Shown here in pieces: positions 40,671 through 51,304 of a stretch of DNA of 64,000 nucleotides. The notes under the pieces were generated by a model, which made no database searches, was not told where the DNA came from, and was given only the letters and a program-made list of their open reading frames with translations. Made by a program: the position numbers and the translations under genes. Position 1 is the stretch's first letter; every line of letters starts with the position of its first letter. Source of the DNA: Phascolarctos cinereus (Eukaryota > Chordata > Mammalia > Diprotodontia > Phascolarctidae); contig NW_018344105.1 of assembly GCF_002099425.1 (NCBI RefSeq), positions 2,668,501-2,732,500 of the forward strand. Reading direction: 5' to 3'.

Positions 40671-41639
40671 CCCAATTTGTAATAGCAACCCGATGGTTCC
40701 CCTTCACTGGAAAACAAATGAAAGACTTTTTAAAGTGTTTTCAATGGCCAATAGTTTTTTTTTTAAAACTATTTCAAAGAGGAAGGGAAAGTTTTCCATT
40801 GAAGACATGGGGAGTTCTGTGGTGGGTGTGGCCTCATTCACAGACAGCATTTTGCTAGGCCATCCCTGGAACAGCCCTCCTGTGAGCTGGAGAGTCCAGC
40901 TGGATTATCCAATTAGTGGGACGGGGAATGCATCTCCAGTTCAGTGTCTCCATTTGTCTGCAGCAGCAGGGACACCAGCAAACTTGTCACTGCCAGTAGT
41001 GGGGAGTGGGGAGGGGCACTGGAACCCCGAGTGTCCATTTGTTCCAAAGTGCTTGTCAGCTGGTTTCCTTAGCCTTCAGTTTAGCCAAGAGAATCCATTG
41101 CCTAGGGAGGCCTCAGAGGATACCTGCATAATTAATCACCTGGCCCTTTCTGTCCAAGCACTTAAGCACTTGCCAGTCAGGGAGAATCACATTATAGGAG
41201 AGGGGAGGGGAAGAAAAGAGGCAGCATCCCCATGGGGCCTGGAGATGAGCTCTAGTTCTCATGGAGGAGCCAGAGCGAGGGGTTCTGAGGTAAGGTGGAT
41301 AGAAGGATGGCAGTAGATACTCTGCCTGTGCTTTCAGGATACTGCCCAGGAAGGAAATTCCTTCTCTCAATGTGGGTTGGCACCTTCTCTGTGATTATGG
41401 TCTTAACAAGCTCCCTGTGGGACTGAGGGTAAAGGACAAAATGAAACACGGGCTGGAGAAGTAGAGAGGACTTCCTTTGGCTCTTGTCCTATGGAAAGGC
41501 CAGCCTCATGCATTAGTGGAGTAGGCCCCAGCCTACATGACAAGTTATGGCGCAAGAAGCACAAGGAAAGGCCCTATAAGGAGAAACTTGGATGCCCACC
41601 TCATTCAGTTCTTTGGGTTGTCATTGAAAACCCTTGCTA
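40671..41639. other. Repeat-poor stretch holding the longest open frame
   Basis: A 229-codon plus frame (40627-41316) starts in MIR sequence and runs through unique sequence. No signal peptide, repeat, coiled coil or known domain is visible. A sub-segment 41080-41289 is bounded by good splice-site sequences. The same area carries homeodomain/NK2-like words. No gene is called. Confidence 0.35.
41080..41289 (+). other. Possible 70-codon exon, unproven
   Basis: Preceded by a pyrimidine-rich acceptor (TGGTTTCCTTAGCCTTCAG ending at 41079) and followed by GAG|GTAAGG (donor GT at 41290-41291). Length 210 nt, a multiple of three, open in phase 0, beginning FSQENPLPREASED. The protein has no recognisable domain, and single-exon splice matches are common by chance. 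Confidence 0.15.
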
Positions 41640-42160
41640 CCATGATATTAACAATGAACATTTACACAGGGCTTTAACATTTTCAGTCTCATTGGGGCCT
41701 CACAGTAAGGCCCAAGTATGATTATCCCTATTTTACAGATGAGGAAAGCAAGGCTCAGAGATGTTACAAACCATTGCTTGCCCTTGTAGTCATACAGCTA
41801 GTAAATAGCAGAGATGGGATTTGAACCCAATTCTTCCTGACTCAAGGTCAGAAACTCTATCCAGTGCCAAGCTGCACCTTCCAATGCAAATGTGTTACCA
41901 GGGAGAGGTAACATTGATATATTTGAGCTGTTGAGCTCACATTTCTAAAAATAACTTTACAACTACAAAGCACTCAGCAGAAATACTATCATCTGACCCT
42001 CCCAACAGCTTTATGAGGCTGAGATGGGCCAAGCAGGCAGCATGATCCACATTATACAGATGACAACACTGAGGCTCAGAGAGAGGGCCCACTCATCCAA
42101 GGACACACAGACCTAGGCTACAAGTCCACCTGAGCTTCTACTAGGCCATGCCACTTCACA
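41640..42160 (-). mobile_element. Two antisense MIR/MIR3-type copies
   Basis: 41645-41880: 'atgaacatttacacagggct', 'ttacagatgaggaaagcaag', 'gggatttgaacccaattctt' and 'ctctatccagtgccaagctg'. 41945-42160: 'caactacaaagcactcagca', 'tacagatgacaacactgagg' and 'gctcagagagaggg'. Confidence 0.75.
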
Positions 42161-42499
42161 TGAAGCTGGTATCATCTGTTAACATCTTCTTATTGGTTAC
42201 TTTAACAGACTAGCTTCAGGTTCCTTGCAAGGCCCATAAATAATGGCATCGGTTTTGATATTGAGAGAAGGAAAAGAAAGAGAAAAGAAAGCAGCGGGGG
42301 GGAGGTATGGCCCCAGGAAAGGTGACAAGGAAGGGGCACTGTCATGGAGTACCCCACACAGTTGGAGATAACATGAATACATGGACAGCTGGGAAGAAGG
42401 AGGTGCCCCATAAGGTTGCCAGGTGGGCCCATCTCAGCGTCTGACCGCTTAATTTCCTGACAGAGCAGGAGGTATCAGAGCACCAAAGCAGGGACTGAG
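42161..42499. other. Gene-free interval, purine-rich centre
   Basis: 42250-42310 is GA-rich ('gagagaaggaaaagaaagag'). Overlapping minus frames are low-complexity. No repeat family recognised. Confidence 0.4.
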
Positions 42500-42605
42500 A
42501 CGGTATGTGACACTGTCCTAACCCTCTGGTGCTTGGTCTCCAGCTGTCAGCACAGTGCCTGCCACATAGTAGGCACTTAATACATGTTTATTCACTGATT
42601 GATTT
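42500..42605 (+). mobile_element. L2 3' end
   Basis: 'agcacagtgcctgccacata', 'gtaggcacttaatacatgtt' and 'tattcactgattgattta'. Confidence 0.8.
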
Positions 42606-43229
42606 AATGATGGGCACAATGTAGGGACTGTCTATTTTGGGCAGACTGATAGCCCCACCATATCTGCAGGCATTTCCACCCCTAGGCCCTGAAGGCCACT
42701 TCCAGAGTAAATAATGGGGACGCTTAGGCTTGTGATTGGGACTAGCCCCCCAACATCACCCCATCATTCTAGAACAGCTAAGCACAGAGTTAGAAAACCA
42801 CTTTCCTTTATCTCCTCAGTCTCACTGGGCCTAATACATAGAGCCTTGGGAGCGTCAAGATGTCGGCAGCAGGTGACTAGGAGAGTTTGATGGCTTCCAA
42901 CCCCAGACATCTTCAAGAACTCAACTACATTGCTCCCTTTGCTCCCAACTCCTGACATTCTTTATATCTCCCCTGTTCAAGAAGCAATGGCTTTTAACTG
43001 GTGGCAACCTGAGCAGCCCCCCGGATGTTTGCTAGAGACAGCCAGCTTCCTAATGTCTACAGCTCATCGGGGCCAATGAACTCCTCTGTCTCCTGCTGTC
43101 TGCACAGGAAGGAAGCAATGGAAGGGAAGACCATGGCCCAGGGGCTGCCCACCTCTTCCTCTCCATGTCTGGCCCTCTCCTTTCAGCCAGGCTGGGCCAA
43201 GACCTGCAGGAGACACCAGAGGGTGGGCA
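42606..43229. other. Gene-free stretch
   Basis: Unique-looking. Frames of 62-89 codons without domains. No repeat recognised. Confidence 0.35.
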
Positions 43230-43760
43230 CTGCGCCAATAAACCGTCCCATTGCTTTTTCCAGTCTTGGGATTTCTTTACAAGTTATCTTGTGATGGGCT
43301 AAGTTAGAGGGCAATGAGAATTGACTTGAAATGCCTTTGTTTCCATGGTGTAGGTGGCAATGGAAGTTGGAAGAAATCCGTCTGAGGCCGGCTGAGTGAT
43401 TCAGCAGGAAGCCAGCAGCCTGCTGAAATCCTTTATTAGTAATCTGTAAAATGGTGCCTTTGCATGGCATCTGGCTGTGAAGAGGAGTGGAGTTGATAAG
43501 GAGCTGGAAATCATATACCATGAGTAATTCATTACTGGGCTTTAGTCCCCTGCACTCCAAGGCACACCATCATTTGTAGCCAGGAATTAAGAGCAAACAG
43601 GCCGCCTCACTGCCACCCTGGACTCAGTATTGGCCGGAGAGGACAAAGACACCCTCCCCAGCTTTGTTAAACTGTGGCTTTTTCAGCATTTAAGCTTTGG
43701 GGCTTTTCAAAAAAATTATTATTATTAAAAAGCTCTTTGACTTCCTTTGCTTGGGGAAAT
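43230..43760. other. Candidate conserved non-coding segment
   Basis: Repeat-free, with complex sequence around CAATAAACCGTCCCATTG (43234-43251), 'tgatgggctaagttagaggg' and 'gagtaattcattactggg' (43522-43539). A 125-codon minus frame (43183-43560) is open but has no domain. The 43640-43745 end is AT-rich with an 'aaaattattattattaaaa' run. Constraint is plausible but not shown. Confidence 0.35.
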
Positions 43761-44094
43761 TAGCTTTCTGTTTGGCGTAAGACTAGGGGGAACTGCAGAA
43801 GATCCAGGAAAGGATGACCCAAATAATGAAAGCTTAGGAGCTGAGGGGTTGATAAAAAACAAAAGGGCCAAAAGAATAAGACATGTAAGACTTGAAGAAT
43901 AGGAGGCTGGAGGGGAGCGGGAGAGAAGAGGAGCATTTAGTGCTACCTTTAAGGAAATGGCGGAGAGGAGGAGGAAGAGGAAGAGCAGTTGGTGAGGGCC
44001 TAACAAATACAGCCTTGGGGAGTGTCAAGGTACTGGCAAGGGGTGACTACATAAAGAAGATTTGGGGCCTCCAGCCCCAGACATCTTCAAGAAC
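43761..44094. other. Gene-free interval
   Basis: Starts with 'ctagggggaactgcagaagatcc', degraded and possibly CR1-like ('ccaggaaaggatgacccaaa'). Then purine-rich. Unassigned. Confidence 0.3.
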
Positions 44095-44744
44095 TCAACT
44101 AGCATTTATTAAGCACCAACTGCATGCAAGGCATTAGGTCAGATAGCATAGGCAGTTGCCTGGCTGAAGATGGGGTCCAGGAGGCCAAGGGGTAATCTCT
44201 GGAGTTTGGGAGGTTAAGATTCAAAGAAGACACTTCAAAGTTCTGAGAAAATACCCAAGAAGTCAGGCCTCGAAGGCAGTAAGAAGCAGGTGTGCACTCA
44301 GGAAACAGATGTTTCCATTTTTTTCCCCCAAAGGGCCCCTATGTTTGGCCACATCTTTCCTAGCTTTGTTTTTGCCCTGCTCACCTCTTGCCCTCAGCCC
44401 CACTTCCTCCTCCCAACTTCCCCTGCACCCTGGCTAGGCTCAGGAGCTGTTGAGATCCATTCAAGGTCTGGGGGGAGGGGTTGGGGGATCCGGAGGCCCA
44501 GATGCAATTGAAGGCTTGGCTCTTTGCCCCTGCCTTAATCAGAAGCAATCAGTGCTGGTGTAGCCATTTCTCCCTGGCAGCAGGTGGCACAGACTGCCTC
44601 ACATATATACACATACTACTTGCCGCTATCTGTTCCACGTCAGGGCCAGCACTTCGCTCTGAGAACATTCATTTTCTGTGCCGATCAGGTATTCACATCT
44701 GTTAGACCTTGGTCTTGACAGCTTCCAAAATGCTCATGTTGTTC
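44095..44744. other. L2 remnant followed by unique sequence
   Basis: 44095-44150 is an antisense L2 piece ('caactagcatttattaagca', 'ccaactgcatgcaaggcatt'). 44151-44744 is unique-looking with no coding support; frames of 73-74 codons have no domain. Confidence 0.4.
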
Positions 44745-44950
44745 CATGGGAATTAGCACTGGGACCCAAGGCTCCCAATCTCTAATCCATGAAGTAGATA
44801 GCATAGCATTGTTATGCCCATCTTACAGGTATAGAAACTGAGGCTCAGGGTCACACACCTACTTCAGTTGGTGTCTGAGGAGGGACTTAAGCCTGAGCCT
44901 GCTGTAACAAAGTCCAGTTTTCTGCCCAATATGGTATACTGCTTGCTCTT
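44745..44950 (-). mobile_element. MIR, antisense
   Basis: 'atgcccatcttacaggtata', 'gaaactgaggctcagggtca', 'cacacctacttcagttggtg' and 'ctgcccaatatggtatactg'. Confidence 0.75.
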
Positions 44951-44964
44951 CAAGGAAAGAATTG

Positions 44965-45205
44965 TACATGGTACAGTGCTGGCCTTGGAGTCAGGAAGAC
45001 CTGAGTTCAAATCTTGTCTAAGGTGCTTACTGGCTGTGTAACCCTGAGCAAGTCACTTATCCTGTCCGAGCCTTAATTTCTAATCTGGAAAATGGGGATA
45101 ATAACCGCATTTACTTCACAGGATTGTTTTGAGAATCAAAAGGGCTAACACACATAAAGCATTTTGCAGACCTTAATACACTAAATAAATGCTGTCTATT
45201 ATTAT
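44965..45205 (+). mobile_element. MIR-related SINE with extended tail
   Basis: 'gccttggagtcaggaagacc', 'tgagttcaaatcttgtctaa', 'gctgtgtaaccctgagcaag', 'cacaggattgttttgagaat' and 'actaaataaatgctgtctat'. Confidence 0.85.
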
Positions 45206-45209
45206 GAAG

Positions 45210-45480
45210 GTTTGTATAACATTTTAAATACATTCTCATTTGAGCCTCATAACAACCCAGTGAAGTAAGCAGCAAAGGGTGGCATTCAGCAGAATACAGT
45301 GGAAAGAATCGGGTTCAGATTCCAGCTCAGCTTTTTGAGGCTCTGGTGATTGGACCAGATGAACTCTGAAGTCCCTTCTACCTCTAAATTAATGATCCCC
45401 GTTTTATAAATGAGCAAAACTGAGGCTTAGATAGGTTAAGTGACTCATTCAAAATTGCATAGCTAGGGAGCAGTAGAATT
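45210..45480 (-). mobile_element. Antisense MIR/MIR3 remnant
   Basis: 'catttgagcctcataacaac' and 'ccagtgaagtaagcagc', then after a short sense MIR-like stretch 'aaatgagcaaaactgaggct', 'taagtgactcattcaaaatt' and 'agtagaatttgaacct'. The SINE at 45489 has cut it. Confidence 0.6.
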
Positions 45481-45488
45481 TGAACCTT

Positions 45489-45737
45489 ATTGTTGTTCAG
45501 TCATGTCCGACTCTTCCCCCCCCACCCCAGAATATATCACACCAATACTGGCTAGGGAGTTTTCTTGGCAAAGATACTGGAGTGGTTTGCCATTTCCTTC
45601 TCCAGCAGATTAAAGCAAACAGAGGTTAAGTGACTTGCCCCAGGTCACAAGCTAGTACCTGTCTAAGGTCGAATTTGAACTCAGATCTTCCTGAATCCAG
45701 GCCCGGACACTATCCGTTGCAGCACCATCTAACTTCC
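45489..45737 (-). mobile_element. Long marsupial SINE with target-site duplication
   Basis: 'ttgttgttcagtcatgtccg', 'gttttcttggcaaagatact', 'ggagtggtttgccatttcct', 'agaggttaagtgacttgccc' and 'cagcaccatctaacttcc'. Flanked by TAGAATTTGAACCTT (45474-45488) and TAGAATTTCAACCTA (45738-45752). Confidence 0.9.
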
Positions 45738-45752
45738 TAGAATTTCAACCTA

Positions 45753-46134
45753 GGTCTCTCCTTACTAAAAGCTCAGCATTCTTTCTTTCAGCTGCACTGC
45801 CTCACTCTGCCCCCAGCTCCAGTCCAATCCAGAATAAGCTTGTGGGGCAGGCCCTGAGGACACCATGCCTTTCCTACACTCTCTGAACTCAGAATCAGCT
45901 TTGAAGGTACAGACTTAGACACCTATCTCTTCTTCCTTACACTTCCTCCCCGGTATTTAACACCTGCTCCTCACTGTTCCCCGCTCACTCAACAGCAAGT
46001 CATCATTCATTCTCTTCCTTTAACCCCCATTCCATTTCACTTTCTCAAGGCCTGCTCCATGCTGTGTGACGAATCCATTGAGGGCCCACTGGCAAAAGAA
46101 GAGCTTGATGGGCCATTAGATTCTGGGGGGTAAT
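45753..46134. other. Gene-free interval
   Basis: The first part continues the MIR cut by the SINE ('ctcagcattctttctttcag'). The rest is unique and pyrimidine-rich with no frame of note. Confidence 0.4.
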
Positions 46135-46420
46135 AATGTTTATTGAAAGCATTTCTCTAGCCCTTCAAGGTTTGCAGAGTGCTTTCTTCATAACAAGCCC
46201 ATGAGGCATGTAGTCAAAGTACTGTCATCCCCATTTTACAAATTAGGAAACTGAGGCTTGTGGAATAGAAGTGACTGGCCCTTGGCTACCCAGGTAAATA
46301 ATGGTCCAACCAGGATACAAACCCAGGTCTCCTGCCTATTCTGCAGTGCTCAGCTTTCCTTATCATCCACCTCTTGCCCATAAGTCTATAGCTTCCTACT
46401 ATACCACATTGCCCCTAACT
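46135..46420 (-). mobile_element. MIR, antisense, near full length
   Basis: 'ccttcaaggtttgcagagtg', 'ccccattttacaaattagga', 'aactgaggcttgtggaatag' and 'atacaaacccaggtctcctg' with end 'ctactataccacattgcccc'. Confidence 0.85.
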
Positions 46421-46889
46421 TTGATCAGCTTTTTCAGAAATACTATTTCCTTTCTGCTAAAAGAGGCCATGTGTTTCTCACAGTACTAAACTTCCTCCCT
46501 GGCCAAAGAGTGACCAAGGGATTGAAAAGCAGCTCCCTCAGGTGTGGAGCCTACACAATTTAACTCCTCAGTGACAAGTGTTCTTTGATCTAGCTTCTAT
46601 AAGGCTCTCATCAATTAGACAATAGGGCTTTTGTGAGAACATACTGTGTGCCTATCCCTGCACTGATGGCTGTGGGAGATTTCGATGTATGTAGCATGGT
46701 CTTTGCTCCCAAAGAGCTCATGGATGAATTGGAGATTTAGACTCAAGCTCATGAAACAAGAGCGAAGCCTACAAGATCATGTCGAATTACAGATTAATTG
46801 GGGTGCTAGAGACAGTTCATTGTTCCAGGAACTTTAGCAGGAAAAAGAAGCAAAGAAAACCAGAAGGAGCAGCCAGACTCCCCGTCATT
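46421..46889. other. Interval with an L2 remnant
   Basis: 46620-46740 is a degraded antisense L2 end ('acatactgtgtgcctatccc', 'tttgctcccaaagagctcat'). The remainder is unassigned. Confidence 0.4.
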
Positions 46890-47110
46890 CACAAAGGGCT
46901 TTCACATTTTGAGCACACCTGTGCAGGAGGAAGGCAGGGCTGGTATTATTCCCTCCATTTTACCAATGAAGAACCCAGAACTGAGAGGAGGGGAAAGGAC
47001 TTTGTTGCCCAAGGTCACGTGGCTGATAGGATAAGTCAGGGCACAGACTCAAATCCGGCCTTCATATCCAGGCCAGGGCCTCCAAGAACTAAGCTATGGT
47101 TGTGGAATTA
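46890..47110 (-). mobile_element. MIR, antisense
   Basis: 'aaagggctttcacattttga', 'gtattattccctccatttta', 'ccaatgaagaacccagaact', 'gcccaaggtcacgtggctga' and 'cagactcaaatccggcc'. The 110-codon plus frame here is antisense to the MIR. Confidence 0.75.
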
Positions 47111-47159
47111 GTATTATGTGCATGCCCTGGTTGGAAGAAATGCTAGTTCTTCACCATCC

Positions 47160-47560
47160 ATCAAGCTGTCAGCCAATGTATGTAGCCAATAAAAACCTGG
47201 AGTCCATTGTGCATTGGTGCTCAAATATTAATGGGCCAGCCATGTTCTCTCACACCTGATGATTACGTTTAATCATTATCATTTACCAGACAATGTTTTT
47301 TTTTAATTTGATTTTTAAAGTCTAATCTCGAGAGTTCATGTGGCAAATGATTAGATTACGAACAGATGGGCAAGACTGGGAGACTTTTTATTTCAGTAAT
47401 ACTTAGTGTTTACTTCTGACACATTGAAGCCTTCTATCCTGGGAGTTATTGGCCCATTTCTTAACGCCCAATTCAGAGATGCCAACAATTTTCAGCAATA
47501 TGGAAAACCATAATCTCTTTAGAGACAGGTCAGCTCAATGGATATCTTCTGGGGCTGTTT
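47160..47560. other. Candidate conserved non-coding element
   Basis: 400 nt of repeat-free AT-rich sequence with CAAATATTAATGGGCC (47222-47237), GATGATTACGTTTAATCATT (47259-47278), 'caaatgattagattacgaac' and 'cttaacgcccaattcag'. Repeated ATTA/TAAT cores, no open frame. Enhancer-like; target unknown. Confidence 0.5.
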
Positions 47561-47680
47561 ACAGACCTCACTTTGTGGACTCTTAATGCCGAGACCCAAG
47601 AAGAGAGAGTAGAAGGAATGAGAAGTAATTCTATCATCAACCTACTGTTTCCCCCTAAGCTACCTTTGTATCACTGAGGT

Positions 47681-47923
47681 AGTGAGGTGGCACAGTATAT
47701 AGTGGTCCTGGAATCATGAAGATCTGAGTTCAAATCCAACCTCAGACACTTGCTAGCTGTGGGACCCTGGTCAAGCCACTTAACCCTGTTTGCCTCAGTT
47801 TCCCCATCTATAAAATGAGCTGGAAAAGGAAATGGCAAACCATTCCAGTAACTTTGCCAAGAAAACCCCAAATGGGGTCATGAAGAGTTGGATATGACTG
47901 AAAAAAGCCAACTGAACAACAAC
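47681..47923 (+). mobile_element. Long marsupial SINE
   Basis: 'agtgaggtggcacagtatat', 'aagatctgagttcaaatcca', 'cctcagtttccccatctata', 'aaatggcaaaccattccagt', 'gccaagaaaaccccaaatgg' and 'ggatatgactgaaaa'. Full length; target duplication not clear. Confidence 0.88.
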
Positions 47924-47934
47924 AATCTTTCTTT

Positions 47935-48345
47935 GGCATGCAGACCTTCAAAATCTTGAAGATAGTCATCATGTCCTTCTTGAGTCCTCTTTTCTCTAGA
48001 CTAAACATCAATCACATTGCCATCAAGTAGTCCTCATATGGCATTATATTACGGCCCTCTACTCTCTTGGTTGCCCCCTCATGCTCTCCAGAATATCAAT
48101 GTCCCTTCCGAAATGTGGCACCCCAAAGTGAATACAACAGTCCAGCTGTGGTCTAGCCAGAGTGGAGTACGAGGAGACTAGCACTTCCCTAAGACACATT
48201 CGTTTTCTTGGCCACCATATCTGACTGTTGACTCATAGTGAGCTTGGAGTTCACTAAAACTGCCCAGATCATTTTTCCATGAACTATTGTTTAACCCTGT
48301 TTCTCACATCTTATACTTGATTTTTGGAACCTCAGCCTGAGACTT
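47935..48345 (-). mobile_element. CR1/L3-type LINE, antisense
   Basis: 'aaatcttgaagatagtcatc', 'tcctcttttctctagactaa', 'ttggttgccccctcatgctc', 'tccagctgtggtctagccag', 'tcttggccaccatatctgac' and 'agcttggagttcactaaaac'. Ordered as in the CR1 3' region on the reverse strand. Confidence 0.8.
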
Positions 48346-48363
48346 TAACCCTATTGGTTTTGT

Positions 48364-48462
48364 TTCGTTTTGTTTTTTTGCTTTTTGCTGAGGCAATTGG
48401 GGTTAAGTGACTTGCCCAGGGTCACACAGCTAGTAAGTGTCAAGTGTCTCAAGTCTTCCTGT
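48364..48462 (-). mobile_element. Truncated short SINE with internal deletion
   Basis: On its own strand it starts 'caggaagacttgagacactt' (about 15 nt missing between 'ctgag' and 'agacac' relative to complete copies) and continues to the A-rich tail. Flanked by ACCCTATTGGTTTTGT (48348-48363) and ACCCTATTGTTTTGT (48463-48477). It interrupts the CR1 at 47935. Confidence 0.85.
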
Positions 48463-48477
48463 ACCCTATTGTTTTGT

Positions 48478-50017
48478 ACCTTTTAAAAAATTCAGCCTAA
48501 TGTTCTTCTCTGTCACAGCCTTTTTGGATTTTGACCTTCCTAGCTTTGCGTCATCTGATTTAATAGCTTGAACCGAGGAAATGGTGAAATTGGAACCCAG
48601 GTCTCTCCTGATTACAAAACCAGCATTCTTTCCATTGTTTCCATTTCCACCATTGCTTCTTCCCCCAGGCCAAATACAGAATAAGCTTGTGAGATAAGCA
48701 CCAGGACTCCATGCCTTCCTTTCTTTTCTTAAATTTTAATAGCCTAAAACTTTACTAAACCTTTTGGGGCACCCCATAGAACTCTTTACATTTTGCACAG
48801 CATTTTACAAACACTGAAGCTCACAACAACCCTGGGAGGTAGGTGTTATTGTTCCACCAATGAAAAGAAGATAAAACCAATTCTCCACTTTGATTTATTG
48901 GCCCAGTCATTCAACAGAAAATGGGAGTGGCAAAAAGTTTTTTGGTTGTTCGTTATCAATATTTGGATGAGAAATGCTAACCCAGAAGTAGTTTTGCCGA
49001 ATATTCAATTCAAAGGTGGCCCTTCCTCGGTCTCCTAACATTGTAAATGCCTGACATTGTAAATATGACCTCTCTTCCTACCTAGATTTCCCCATACCCA
49101 TACTACACAGCCAGCCTACTATTTCATCTCCTAAAATATTTGACCCTTCAATATAGCCAATTTGAAATTCTCCCATAATTTCACATGATAATATGCATTT
49201 ATAATGACCTAACGTGGTACTGAATGTTCAAGACATATGACATGCTACCGATTGAGCTCAGATCCAAGGTCATTTCTTATAGTGATATTTGTGACATCTA
49301 ACTTCTGTGTAATCAGGGACAATCGAATCATTGACAGAAAGAACATGACTGATTGGCTGGGGGCCCAGGAGGTCTGGGCTGAGGTAGAGGGCATTTTTTG
49401 GTGCCAGGAATTACTCAGGGTGAGAGAGACAGTTTGGAGACGGGAATGCCAGGAAGATGAGTAAGAATGAGAAAGGGAACATCCTAGAAGAAAACAGAAG
49501 GAAAAGATATTATCTCCCTCCCTGGATCTGTGCTTAGAAAGGACAAGAGCACCCTTCATTCTCCCTCCTGCAATCTCTTTGGGGATGGGGTCACACCTGC
49601 ACCCACAGAAAGGTGAACTGGCCCTGAAAACTGCTGCCCTCCCTGGAGACAACCAGACATAGGTCTGCCCCTGCACCCTGCAGAGGTTTAGGGTTAAAGC
49701 CAGGAAAGCTGGGGATTTGCCCTACAGAATGTGGGCTCTAACTTTTGTCCCATCGCCAGCCAAACCTTCTTTTCAATCTGAATAATAGAGAAAACTCACA
49801 AAGTGGTTTCTGCTTTTAGACACAATGCATTCCTGGAGACTACATCTTTTTAAAATAATTATTGATACATTTTGTTTTGACAACAAATACTGCCCAACAA
49901 ACATCAAAGCCCCCTTACAAAGTACATTGTCATTCTTTCCTTAACAGTTGGTTCATTAGGGGTTAACCCAAAAAAGAGAGAGGTGTCTTTTAATGATGAT
50001 AGTATGACAGTAACAAA
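48478..50017. other. Gene-free stretch with weak MIR remnants
   Basis: Antisense MIR pieces at about 48590-48640 ('aattggaacccaggtctctc') and 48775-48860 ('ctttacattttgcacagcat'). 49000-50000 is unique-looking. The 143-codon minus frame (49245-49676) has no domain and overlaps a 75-codon plus frame. Confidence 0.4.
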
Positions 50018-50279
50018 GGGCAGCTAGTTAGCACAATGGATGGAGTGCTGAGCATGGAGTCAGGAAGACCTGAGTTCAAATACAACCTCAGATACTTCCT
50101 AGTTGTGTGACCCTGGACAAGTCACTTAATCCTGTTTGCCTCAGTTTCCTCATCTGTAAAATGAGTGGAGGAGGAAATGGCAGATTTCTTCAGTGTCTTT
50201 GCCAAGAAAACCCCAAATGGGGTCACAAAGAGTTGGACACACCTAAAAAAATGACTGACCACCACCACCACCACCACCA
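50018..50279 (+). mobile_element. Long marsupial SINE ending in an (ACC)n tail
   Basis: 'gggcagctagttagcacaat', 'gtcaggaagacctgagttca', 'gtgaccctggacaagtcact', 'gccaagaaaaccccaaatgg' and 'agttggacacacctaaaaaa'. The tail 'atgactgacc' leads into (ACC)n at 50258-50279, replacing the usual AAC-type tail. Confidence 0.9.
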
Positions 50280-51304
50280 GCAAAGACCTTGTAAAAGACC
50301 CAAGTTTGGTGCTTGTTCCAGGTTGATCTTATTTACGTTTTATAGTCATTTTTTTTCTGGTTCTGCCTTCTCTACTCTGCATCATGCCATATAAGACTCT
50401 TCATGTTTCTCTGAATTCTTCATGTTTGTCATTCCTTATGGCTCAGTGCTATTCCATTACATGCATATGCCACAGCTCATTCAGCCACTCCCCAATTGTT
50501 GGACATACGCTCATGTTTTCATCATATTTGCTGTTAAAAATAATACTGCTATACATTTTCCTACATATGGATCTCTTCCTACTGTCAACCTTCTTGGGAT
50601 AGAGTCACAAGTAGGGAATCTCTGAGTCAGAGTATGAGCAATTAAGTAATTCTTCTTTTATAACTCCAAAACATTTTCTAGAACAGTTGGACTAGTTCAG
50701 AGTTCAAGCAGTAGTGAGTTGGTGCTAATGCCTATTTTCTAGCCGTTTTCTCCCTCATCTTTTAGCCACTTTGCTAACTTGATTGGTGTGAGGTGATACC
50801 GCTAGATTTGTTTTAATTTGTATTTTCCTGATTTTTTTTGTGGGTTTGAACAATTTCTCAGGTGGCTGTTGGTAACTTGTATTTATTCTTTCAAAAACGT
50901 TTATATTACTTGACCATTTGTATGGTGGAGTATGGCTTTTAATTTTGTAGATTTGTGTCAATTCCCTATGGATTGGGGAAGTCAGACTTTTATCAGCTTA
51001 ATAAAGAAAATGTTTTCCAAATCACGTCTTTTCTTCTGATTCTGGATGCTCTGGTTTTATTTATGCAAAAGCTTTTCATTTTTAGATTGTGTATTTGTAG
51101 ATTTTAAATAGCATATCTTCTATTTTACGATCTACTCTGTCTCCTGTCTGGTTATTAATTTTGCCCCTATCCATAATTGTGAATGGTTTAATCTCCCATT
51201 CTCCTCTAATGTTTTTAATGGTGCTGTATTTACATTTATATAGTTTATTCATTTCAAAGTGCCCTAGTACAAGACATTAAGATGCTGATCGAAATCTATT
51301 TTTC

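Noticed and set aside
40627-41316. 229-codon frame as a protein-coding gene
   Set aside because: It starts inside MIR-derived sequence, has no recognisable domain, and a frame of this length is only mildly unexpected among six frames of 64 kb. Kept only as a low-confidence exon check.
49245-49676. 143-codon minus frame
   Set aside because: No domain, overlaps an opposing frame, and no exon context.
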